DNA of 64,000 nt from Platynereis dumerilii (lineage: Eukaryota; Annelida; Polychaeta; Phyllodocida; Nereididae), in assembly GCA_026936325.1 (NCBI GenBank), contig JAPTHN010000111.1:124001-188000 (forward strand). Reading direction: 5' to 3'. Position numbers and translations under genes: made by a program. This document shows positions 20,747-30,800 of this stretch, piece by piece (the first letter of the stretch is position 1; every line of letters starts with the position of its first letter). The notes beneath the pieces are model-generated. The model was given only the letters and a program-made list of their open reading frames with translations, was not told where the DNA came from and did not search any database.

Positions 20747-22500
20747 TCTTAGGGAGAGACGAGAGGGAGAGACGTGAGGGAGAGACTAGAGGGAAAGATG
20801 AGAGGGAGACATGAGAGGAAGACACGAGAGGGAAACACGAGAGGGAGACATGAGAGGGAGACACGAGAGGGAGACACAAGAGGGTGACACGAGAGGGAGA
20901 CACGAGATGATGATGATTTGGGGCTTTACGTCCTGTATTTATGAACTTCATAGGCTAATGAGGACAGGAAGAGGATGGGGAGGGAGAAGGAAAACAGAAG
21001 CAGGAAAGAAGGGAAGAGGAAGTAGGGAGAGTGGGGATGCAGGGATAGGGGGAAAGAGGGAAAGGGGGAAAGAGGGAAAGGGGGAAAGAGGGAAAGGGGG
21101 AAAGAGGGAAAGGGGGAAAGAGGGAAGCAGGGAAAGAGGGAAAGGGGGAAAGAGAGAAAGGGGGAAAGAGGGAAAGGGGGAAAGAGGGGAAGGCAGTACT
21201 TTACTGTACTCAGGCAGGAGCAGGGGAGGAGACAGGAGAGGGAGGAGACAGGAGAGGGAAACAGGAGAGGGAGACAGACGAGGGAGACAAAAGAGGTTGA
21301 CAACAGACTCAGAATATATTTATTTTATTATTTTTTTTATTTGCCAAGGAGACAGGAGAGGGCGACAGGAGAGGGCGACAGGAGAGGGCGACAGGAGAGG
21401 GCGACAGGAGAGGGCGACAGGAGAGGGCGACAGGAAAGGGCGACAGGAAAGGGCGACAGGAAAGGGCGACAGGAAAGGGCGACAGGAGAGGGCGACAGGA
21501 GAGGGCAACGGGAGAGGGCGACGGGAGAGGACGACGAGAGAGGGCAACGGGAGAGTGCGATGGGAGAGGGCAACGGGAGAGGGCGACAGGAGAGGGTGCC
21601 AGGAGAGGGAGACAGGAGAGGGAGACAGGAGAGGGAGACAGGAGAGGGAGACAGGAGAGGGAGACAAGAGAGGGAGACAAGAGAGGGAGACGAGAAAGGG
21701 AGACAAGGGAGGGAGACAAGAGAGGGAGACAAGAGAGGGAGACAAGAGAGGGAGACAAGAGAGGGAGACAAGAGAGGGAGACATGAGAGAGAGAGAGAGA
21801 CAGGAGAGGGAGACAGGAGAGGGAGACAGGAGAGGGAGACAGGAGAGGGAGACAGGAGAGGGAGACAGGAGAGGGAGACAAGAGAGGGAGATAAGAGAGG
21901 GAGATAAGAGAGGGAGAGACAGGAGAGAGAGACAGGAGGGAGAGACAAACAAGGAGACAAAGGAGGGAGAGACAAACAAGGAGACAAAGGAGGGAGACAA
22001 AAGAGGGAGACAAAAGAGGGAGAAAAAAGAGGGAGAAAAAAGAGGGAGACAAGAGAGGGAGACAAGAGAGACAAGAGAGGGAGACAAGAGAGGATGCCAT
22101 GAGAGGGAGACATGAGAATGAGACATGATAGGGAGACATGATAGGGAGACAGGGGAGGGAGACAGGGAGGGAGACAGGGGAGGGAGACAGGAGAGGACGA
22201 CAGGAGTGGAAGACAGGAGAGGGAGACAGGAGAGGACGACAAAAGAGACAAAAGAGGGAGACAGGAGAGGGAGACAAGAGAGGGAGACAAGAGAGGGAGA
22301 CAAAAGAGGGAGACAAAAGAGGGAGACAAAAGAGGGAGACAAAAGAGGGAGACAAAAGAGGGAGACAAAAGAGGGAGACAGGAGAGGGAGACAGGAGAGG
22401 GAGACGGGGAGAGAGAGAGAGGGAGACGGGGAGAGAGAGAGAGGGAGACGGGGAGAGAGAGAGAGGAGAGGAAGGGAAAAGATGTAGAGAGGAGAGGAGA
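20747..22500 (+). repeat. Purine-strand minisatellite, 13-bp unit
   Basis: About 1.75 kb of GACAGGAGAGGGC-type 13-mers with CAAGAGAGGGAGA and GGGAAAGA variants; the plus strand is nearly all purine. Because 13 is not divisible by three, all three frames of one strand read the same 13-residue cycle. That explains the overlapping frames of 300-400 codons here, which are not genes. Part of the array (about 21040-21190) is a shorter GGGAAAG repeat, and a SINE-tail scrap lies at 20903-20975. Confidence 0.95.
20903..20975 (-). mobile_element. SINE family A tail fragment inside the purine array
   Basis: GGGGCTTTACGTCCTGTATT and CTAATGAGGACAGGAAGAGG match the tail half of the SINEs at 26591-26958, in minus orientation. 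Confidence 0.65.
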
Positions 22501-22509
22501 GAGGAGATG

Positions 22510-22825
22510 GAAAGAGTAGAGTTAGACTGTTTGAGTGATTGTCTCATGGTATAAGTTGGTTATTCACGATGGTATCGGGAATGTGTTTATTACACCTTGG
22601 GCTAAAGCAGTCGGGTGATAAATAACATATTTCCTCTCTTGTGGTCAATAATATATACCTATTTCAAAATGGCTATGTGGCAACAGAAGGGCAGGAGGAA
22701 AATAGGAGGAAAAGAGGAGGAAAATAGGGGAAAGGGGATAGGAGTGGGAGGGGTTGAAGGGGTGGGGTCGGGGATGGAGAGGTAGACGCCAAAGGGGAGA
22801 TTGATGAGGCAGCAATGAAGGCTAT
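22510..22825. other. Short unique stretch and purine-rich tract
   Basis: 22670-22800 is GGAGGAAAATAGG-type purine-rich DNA. No gene is seen. Confidence 0.5.
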
Positions 22826-23170
22826 TTTTATGAACATTGCATGTCCATATTCATAACTTTGTAAATTAAGCGAGGAGTATTCGGAAGTTAAACATTCACA
22901 AAACTGCACTTTAAAATTAATACAAATGTATGTGAAATAATGCAACCGCAATGATTAGTTGGAGAGTCCTAGGCTATATTTCATTAAGAAAATGTTGTTG
23001 GGATCAATGTGCCACTGACCTTGGAAGAGCTGACAACTTCAAAGACCTGAAGACACAATCATGAAAGACCCATCTGTGAATTTCATGACTTATTCGTAAA
23101 CTGGTGTTGCACAAGACGCATGAACTTCATCGTCCTCTGTCTTGAATCTGAAAATCGACAACACTTGTTA
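22826..23170 (-). repeat. Duplicated segment, copy 1 (candidate exon remnant)
   Basis: Direct repeat of 25795-26190: a GTCCATATTCATAACTTTG-like block, GGAAGTTAAAC, ATGTGAAATAxTGCAAxC, GATCAATGTGCCAC, TTGGAAGAG and CTCTGTCTTGAATCTGAAAA. On the minus strand both copies have acceptor-like TTTTCAG before ATTCAAGACAGAGG and a donor after CTCTTCCAAG. Frames in this copy carry stops. Confidence 0.6.
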
Positions 23171-24000
23171 ATTGCATAGGCTTATAAATTAACCCTCTCC
23201 CCACCCCATATGGAGGCAGGAAACAGGAGAGTGAAGGAAAACAGAAAGAGGATTTAGGGACGTCAGACTATGATAGAAAAGAAGGAGAAGTGTGGAAGTG
23301 AAGGAGGTGGGAGAATAAAAGAAGGAAAAGAGGAAAGGAAGGGAAAAGGAGAAAAGAGGGGGGATAAAGGAGAAAGAGAAAGATTGAGATTTACCAGGGA
23401 GCAACCAAGATTATTCAAAATGGTTGGACTCAACTCAAAGGTGAGAAAGACAAACGAAAGGAGGAAAGAGGGAAAGGGTGACAGGTGTTAGGAGAGGGAG
23501 ATAGGAGAGGGAGATAGGAGAGGGAGATAGCAGAGAGAGACAGGAGAGGGAGACAGGAGAGGGAGACAGGAGAGGAAGAGAGAGGGAGAGGAGGAGAGAC
23601 GACAGGGCATAGAGGAAAGGAGAGGATATGGATGATAAAACAGGGGAGATAGAATAGGGGATATAGGGGAGGGAGAGGGGCAGGGAGAAGGGGAGAGGAG
23701 AGGGAGAGAGATGGGCCAGGTTATTTTATAATGGTTGGACGTAAAGAAGGAAATGAGGAAGAAGGGGATTGAGAGGAGAGGGAGAGAGAGGGAAAGAAGG
23801 AGAATGAGGAGAGGACAAGGGATAGGATAGGACAAATAGGATAGGGCAGATAGAATAGGGCAGATAGGATAGGGTGAAGGCAGAGGGCAATGCAGAAGGA
23901 GCAAGATTGACCAGTGAGAGTGACAAACAGTAGGAGGGATGGGGAGGGGGCGATTCTAGTGGGAAGATTGACTTGCCAGCGATCAAGGTTATTTTCTAAC
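23171..24000 (+). repeat. Second purine-rich array
   Basis: GGAGAGGGAGATAGGAGAGG and related purine-rich units, similar in style to 20747-22500 but more irregular, mixed with GGATAGGGCAGATAGAATA repeats at about 23830-23880. Confidence 0.8.
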
Positions 24001-25720
24001 TAGAACCGCAAGCGGTTTAAACGCTCATCTGTCAATGTGAAATCTATCAATGTGTGCCAGATAATCACCAACAGGCTAATTTTATAACTCTAAGCGATAT
24101 ATTAAGGTTACAATGGGCAGTTAAAGATTGAAGAAATATGGCTGCCAAAATGACCACAATCTCAGATTTATCGACATGTTCCTGATCCATGCCCACAGGC
24201 CAATAACTGTGCCTAATTTCATAACTCTAAGCAAAATAGCAAGGTCACAACGGGTAGTTCAAGGATGTCAGCCATTTTGAAGTGGCCATTTTAGTGGCCA
24301 TCTTGGATTTCTCAACATGTTCCCGATTCATACCCAAAGGCCAATACCTGTACCAAATTTCATAACTAAGCGAAATATTGAGATCACAATGGGTAGTTCA
24401 AGAAATGAAGTAAGATGGCTGCCAAAATGGCGGCCACAAAATGGCTGCCATCTTGGATGTTCCCGATAAATACCCACAGGCCAATACATGTACCAAATTT
24501 TATAACTTAATAACAAAATATTAAGGTTACAATGGGCAATTCAAGAAAGGAAAGATGGCTCCCACTTTGGCAGCCATCTTGGATTTCTCAGCATGTTCCT
24601 GATCAATACCCACAGGCCAATGCCTGCACCAACTTTCATAACAGTAAGTGAAATATTAAGCTCACAATGGGCAGTTCAGGAATGAAGAAAGATGGCTGGC
24701 AAAATGGTCACCACAAAATGGCTGCCATCTTGGATTTCTCAACATGTTCCCGATCGATGCCCACAGACCAAACGTGTACCAAATTTCATAATTCTAAGTG
24801 AAATATTGAGCTCACAATGGGCAGTTCAAATTGAAGAAAGTTGGCCATGTGGCCGCCACCTTGAATTTCTCAACATGTTCCTGATGCATACCCACAGGCC
24901 TATACCTGCAAAAAATTTCATAACTGTAAGTGAAATATTAAGGTCACAATGGGCAGTTCAAGAATTAAGAAAGATGGCTGCCATAATGGCCACCACAAAA
25001 TGGCTGCCACCTTGGATTTCGCAACATGCTCACGATCCATACCAAGTTTACCAACAGGCCCATACCTGTACCAAAGTTCATAACTGTAAGTGAAATAATA
25101 AGATCACAATGGGGAGTTCAAGAATGAAAAAAGATGGATGCCAAAATGGCCACCACAAAATGGCCACCATCTTGGATTTCTCAACATGCTCCCGATCGAT
25201 ACCCACAGGCCAATACCTATACCAAATTTCATAACTCTTAAGTGAAATATTACGGTCACAATGAGCAGTTCAAGAAATGAAGAAAGATGGCTGCAAAAAT
25301 GGCCGCCCACTTGGATTTCTCAACATGTTCCTGATCAATACCTGATCCATACCTGTACCAAATTTCATAGCTGAAAATGAAATATTAAGGTCACAATGGG
25401 AGGTTCAAGAATGAAGAAAGATGGCTGCCCTAATGGCTGCCACAAAATGGCTGCTTCTTGGATTTCTCGACATGCTCCCGATCCATACCCACAGGCCCAT
25501 ACCTGTACCAAATTTCTTAACTTTAAGTGAAATAATAAGTCAAAATAGGCAGTTCGAGAATAAAGATGGCTGCAAAAATGGCCGCCACAAAATGGCAGCT
25601 ATCTTGGATTTCTCTACATGTTTACCATTATACCCATAGCCCCATACCTGTACCAAATTTCATGACTGTAATTGGAAACCTAAGGTCACAAATGGACACT
25701 TACACAAACCTTAACCGGGA
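24001..25720 (+). repeat. Tandem array, about 150-bp unit, about 11 copies
   Basis: Each unit holds AAGATGGCTGCC, a CTTGGATTTCTCAACATG block, CCCACAGGCCxATACCTGTA, CCAAATTTCATAACT and GTCACAATGGGCAGTTCAA. The CTTGGATTTCTCAAC block recurs near 24303, 24581, 24731, 24862, 25014, 25171, 25312, 25458 and 25603. Copies are diverged. It is non-coding. Confidence 0.95.
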
Positions 25721-25794
25721 CAATGACGCTGACTATCGAGTGACGACAATAGCTCTTCATTTTCAAAGAAAACAGACGAGCTAAAAACCATTGG

Positions 25795-26190
25795 ATGTCC
25801 ATAATTATAGCTTTGCAAAATAAGCCAGGAGAATTTGGAAGTTAAACTGTTGCAAAACATGCAATTACATTTGGAAATTAATGCAAATATATATATAGGA
25901 TATGTGAAATATTGCAAACCTCAGTGATTACTAACAAATTACTTTTTTTCAATAGTTGAGGGCAGACATATTATATAACTGAGTGAGTTTTTACCATTAG
26001 TTACTTAGAGGAAAGGAGAGCAGACATAAAAATGTTGTTGAGATCAATGTGCCACAAACCTTGGAAGAGTTGACAGCTTCAAGGACCTGAAGAAACAACC
26101 ATGAAAGGCCTCTCCATGAACAAGCATTGCACAATTGAGACACATGTTCATCAGCCTCTGTCTTGAATCTGAAAATTAGACAACACTCTT
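25795..26190 (-). repeat. Duplicated segment, copy 2, with candidate exon 26060-26168
   Basis: Better preserved partner of 22826-23170. On the minus strand, 26060-26168 (109 nt) lies between acceptor AATTTTCAG and donor CCAAG|GTTTGT. It stays open in two frames and could be a passenger-gene exon following the candidate first exon near 27209. I cannot tie it to a known domain. Confidence 0.4.
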
Positions 26191-26590
26191 TAACTTGTAT
26201 AGGCCTAGACTAGAAGCTGGTTGTTGATAGTTTGCTATTGAGGTTGATTGCCTTCGGTACTTAAGTCTTAAGTCTGCAAACATCACCAATGAAACCCAGA
26301 CCAAAGTCCTTAAGTGACAATCTCAATGCAAAGCTATTTTTAAGTCATTGATAGTGGTGTAACATACATGTATAATCACATGTAAAAAACATAAAACAAT
26401 AACAAATAAATTATATAAACAAATATTAAATGTTCCAAGAAAAAATATGAAATTAAAATATTTTTACATAGTAGGCCTATTAATATTTCAGCATTGTACA
26501 CAAATTAGAAAGTAACATTTAGGTTATTCTAGTCTAAAGGGTGATGATAATTTATTCATATGATATTGATTAATAAATGCCTCTGTTAAG
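26191..26590. other. No feature recognised
   Basis: AT-rich sequence between the duplicated segment and the SINE pair. Confidence 0.4.
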
Positions 26591-26756
26591 GAGGGGGGGG
26601 GATCAGCTCAGTGGTAGAGTGTTGGACTGCCAATCAATGGGTCCAGGGTTCGACTTCAGCTCTTGCAGAGCCACCTGTCCTCCTCCTGTGCTAATTAACC
26701 TATCAAGACTAGTGCATAAATACAGGATGTAAAGCCCCATCATCAAGGAAGGATGG
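26591..26756 (+). mobile_element. tRNA-derived SINE (family A), plus orientation
   Basis: The head has a pol III A box (AGCTCAGTGGTAGAGTG) and B box (GGGTTCGACTT). The body reads CCTCCTCCTGTGCTAATTAA and ATAAATACAGGATGTAAAGC, and the tail is (GGAT)n. No coding capacity. Confidence 0.85.
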
Positions 26757-26958
26757 ATGGATAGATGATTGGGGCTTCACGTCCTGTATTTATGCACTTG
26801 GTAGGTTTATTAGGACAGGAGGAGGACACAGCAATGAGGTGAAGGCTGATTGAAACAGCCATCCGACATAGGCCCAGGTGACCCGCAAGAGCCAGATTCG
26901 AACAGTGGACCCTGCGATTGGCAGCCCAGCACGCTACCACTAGACCAACCCTCCCCCC
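26757..26958 (-). mobile_element. tRNA-derived SINE (family A), minus orientation, tail to tail
   Basis: On the minus strand: GGTCTAGTGGTAGCGTG (A box) and GTTCGAATC (B box), then the same CTCCTCCTGTCCTAATAAAC and ATAAATACAGGACGTGAAG body. It shares the (GGAT)n tail junction with the plus copy, so the two form a tail-to-tail pair. Confidence 0.85.
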
Positions 26959-27124
26959 TCCATCCTCATCAAGGAATATCTCACACAATAAAATATTGTG
27001 GGTTGTGGAACCATACCATTTTATTACCTCAATATCACCATTATGGTATTTATTAAATAATAGGCAATTAAATATAATTTAGCATTATCATGCATGCCAA
27101 ATGAAGTAATAACATTAATCTTAC

Positions 27125-27209
27125 CTTGCTCATGTGTCTTATCAGTCCTGCTTCCAAAGATTAAATGAATGCTCTTAAGTTTAAACACCTTGATTAAGGC
27201 ATTGCCCAT
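27125..27209 (-). CDS. Passenger gene, possible first exon
   Basis: A minus-strand ATG at 27209 opens MGNALIKVFKLKSIHLIF and ends at a good donor (GAGCAAG|GTAAGA) in phase 1. It lies just inside the right CACTG end, where a first exon would be expected. A short KVFKLKSIHL-type start resembles the beta-strand opening of PB1-like N-terminal domains seen in this passenger family, but the stretch is too short to be sure. Confidence 0.3.
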
Positions 27210-27394
27210 TAAGCCTATTTAAGGGCATGGAAAAAAAACAAGGCTAGGACTTCAGTTACAGTTTTTAAACCGTGAATTCAAACACATTATCATAACATCA
27301 AGAAGGTGTAATTTCTACAGTTTCATGATCATGGTCGTTTGACCGTATAAATTACGGAATAAAACCGTTGATTGTACTGAAATTTCTAACAGTG

Positions 27395-27830
27395 CACATG
27401 CCTAAGTATATATAATATGATAATGCCACAGCATAGAAGACGGGCCATGTAAATACTCGTTTTTAACAATATTCAATTTTTTGGGGAATTTTTTTTTTTC
27501 TTTCAAACATTTTTTTTTGGGGGAATTTTTTTGTTTTGTAGGAGAAATTTTTATTAAGATTTTTTTTGTTTTCCCCGAAAATTTTCTTCTTTTCGAAATT
27601 TTTTTTTTTTTTTTAAACTTTGCTTTTTCGAAAAAAAAAAAAAATGTTCAAATTTTTTTCTTTTCAAAATCTTATTTTATTTTTTATTTTTTGAAAATTT
27701 ATTTTTTTTGGAAAATTTTTTTTTTTGGTAAAATTTAGGGTTCGCCTCATAAACAGGCGGAATGTCAAACAGAAGAAGAAGAAGAAGAAGGTCACGTTGT
27801 AGTCACGCGTGAAGAGAAGCAAATGCCAGG
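27395..27830. other. T-rich low-complexity tract
   Basis: 27475-27735 is nearly all T with short G/A interruptions, followed by (GAA)n at 27772-27790. The 85-codon frame here is a composition artefact. Confidence 0.8.
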
Positions 27831-30800
27831 ATCATATTATGGGATGTCTGAATCAAAATTTTTGATTGAACTATCTGGTCACTCCACTCGCATGTTAGCC
27901 TTAAGAGCAATTATCTGAGAAAATCAACCGATTTCCAGAAAATTTGGAATGTGCCCCGTCACGGAATCGTTTCATACTTTGTAGGATTGAAGTATTATGG
28001 GATAGGAGTTCTCGAGAAAAATTTTGGACCTGTCAGATTATTGGTTGCCATGGTAACCATGGCTTCATTATTTAGGGCCAAATGAGGTAAATTGGCAAAA
28101 ACGAAAAGTCAAAATTATGCATATTTAGCTCATATTTCCACCTGAAAGGTGGTAATATATCGCTGCACTACTCATTGTGTCTCGAATAGTCACTCTTGAA
28201 CTGAGTAATGTCATTGTATTTTTAAATCTGGGGTCAATGGGGTCTGTGTAATTACGGCCTAAAAAAGGTATCTTCGAGGCTAAGGAGAAATAAAAAAAAT
28301 TACCCATATTTAAGGGCCTCATATCTTCTATGGAGGTACTAGTTGAGCAAAACAAAGAATACACATGATGAAACTGACCTTTCCTCTACAAGAATCAATA
28401 ATAAAATCACGGTGGAACCATAGATTGAGCTTACGAACAAAGGTGGCGCCACCTATGTTTTTGGATATTTTGAGATTTGGCAAAAAAGGCTTTCGATTAA
28501 GTGGTGCCACATATACAATTATTGTTTCAGAAATCTCAGATTTATTTTTGGTACATTCCAATTATAAGTCTAACATGGCAGGCCATCACTGTTGCCATGG
28601 CAACATTGTAAAGTCAGTAGCAGCGCCCCAAAGTGAGCATGTTTGCCAATTTCCTCAAAACGCCACTTTTTCATGAAAATAGGCAAGTTTGAAGCCACTG
28701 GTACCTGGGTAATGGTAATATATGGCTATATTATACATTGTACCTGGACTGGTCACTCTTTAACTATGAATTGGTATTGTATTTTGAAATCTTGGATTAA
28801 TAGGGTCTGTGTAGGAAGGGCCCAAGAAATCTATGATCGAAGCTAAGAAAATTGCATAAAATTTCACATTTTTAGAGCTTTTTAGGGGCTCATATGTTCT
28901 ATGGAGGTATTAGCTGGTGGAAACAAAAGGTACAAACTATGAAACTGACCTTTCCTCCAAATGAATCAATAATAAAATCACGGTGGAACCATATATATTT
29001 AGCTTACAAATGAAGGTGGCGCCATCTATGTTTTTGCATGTTTTAAGATTTTACGAAAAACGCTTACAATAAAGTCATGCCACATATACAATTATTGTGT
29101 CAGAAATCTCAGATTTCTTTTTTGGTACATTTGATTTGTTACTCAAATATGGTAGGCCAGCATTGTTGCTATGGCGGCATTGGTATGCCAGCAGCAGCGC
29201 CTCAAGTGAGCATATTGCCAGTTTCCTCAAAAACGCCACTTTTTCATGAAAATGGGCAATTTCTAAGCCACTGCTACCTGGGAAATGGTAATATATGGCT
29301 AAATTATACATTGTGCCTGGACTAGTCAGTCTTTAGCTATGTATTGGTATTGTATTTTGAAATCTTGGATTAATGGGGTCTGTGTTAGAAAGGCCCAAGA
29401 AATCTATGTTTGAGGCCAAGAAAATCGCACAAAATATCACCTTTTTAGAGCTCTAGAGGTATTAGCCGGTGGAAACAAAAGGTACACATGATAAAACTGA
29501 CCTTTCCTCTACATTAATCAACAATAAAATCATGGTGGACCATAGTTTGAGCTTATGAAAAAAGGTGGCGCCACCTATGTTTTGCACATTTTGAGATCTT
29601 GCAATAAAGGCTTGCAATAAAGTGGTGCCACACATTCAATTACTGTGTCAGAAATCTCAGATTATTTTCTGGTACATGATATGTACCATTTCATTTGTTG
29701 CCCTAACATGGCAGTCTATCACTGTTGCTTGTCAACCGTACCCCCAAGACAAATTTCTTCAAAAATGCCATTTTTTCTTAAAAATGGCCCAATTCGAGAC
29801 ACTGGTTCTCAATGACAAATATAATAAGAAATTAAATTTTTTAGTGAAAACTGTTTCTTTCCAATAATATTTTCAATTTAATTAATATCTAGACCTGTTA
29901 CACCATATCAATATGTTATTTGCTCTTCTAATTTTAAGTATTCTTAAAGTTGAATCTCACACTTCACACAAAATTTCAAATAGATAAGAATTTTACGAAA
30001 TTTGGCCAAAGCATTCTTTATGAGGCCTGATTTCCACTGGGTAAGATTCCTGGTGTCTGAAAAGTATATTGTAGAAATCAACCAGCACATCAAATTTTAA
30101 AAACATTTTCTCTGACTCGAATTAGTAGAAAATTGAGCATTTTCAAAACAAACAGACAATATGGAGGTTACAGATACGAGTCATAAGAGGCTAAGGGTAT
30201 GCTTGCGTCGGACAGCTCTTTCTTTTAAAAAGACATTGGATCTGCTGCTGTTTAAGAACTTTTTATTTGAAAAAGTCCATGTTAGAGCAAGAGGTAGATT
30301 GACCTCAGTCCCAACTAAGTGGTACACAAATTCAAGTCAAATCATCACCACAGGCCTGTGAAAGATCCTTCAATTTGACTGAAATACAACTTTTTCTGAC
30401 TTACACTGAGCACCATTAAAAATGCAACATTGCAAAATGGCTTAAAACCGTACATCCTCTTGTAGTATCAAAATGCACCTTCATCAAAATCTGCTTTATC
30501 CTTAATATTTTTTTCCAAAAACATTCAATGGAGAGCTTTTGGAAGTCTTGTACCAATTATGTTAAAATAATTCAATTCAATTCAATATGCAACAAAACCA
30601 ATATTTTCATTGGTGAGTTTTCTATTGAAGAGCAATGAGTGAACTGAAGTTTCAAAAAGAACTCACTAGAATTATTGCTATATGGCGAAATGTGAACTAT
30701 ATTTCACAAAAGCTACCAATATGCATTGTAAGACCAGCAGTGAGGTCTGTGACAGATTTGAAAATTATTGAACAATTAGAACTCAGAAAATTGTGTTGTC

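Larger units (their letters stand above)
16048..27394. mobile_element. Probable 11.3-kb EnSpm/CACTA-like element with a minus-strand passenger gene
   Basis: The left end starts CACTGTAAAACC and the right end finishes ...TTCTAACAGTG, the CACTG-type termini of animal EnSpm/CACTA elements. Each end is flanked by CA. Each is followed inward by subterminal arrays of GCCGTAA/TTACGG motifs: dense at 16060-16340, sparser at 27250-27390. Exons of a minus-strand gene begin just inside the right end and finish just inside the left end. No transposase was found. Many later insertions sit inside. The alternative is that the two ends come from different elements; another CACTG-type end lies at 34668. Confidence 0.5.

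Noticed and set aside
20811-22554. Overlapping frames of 120-434 codons on both strands rich in RQERETGEGD or SCLPLLSPS
   Set aside because: Products of the 13-bp purine array; all three frames of a strand read the same peptide cycle.
27481-27738. 85-codon Phe-rich frame
   Set aside because: Poly-T composition artefact.
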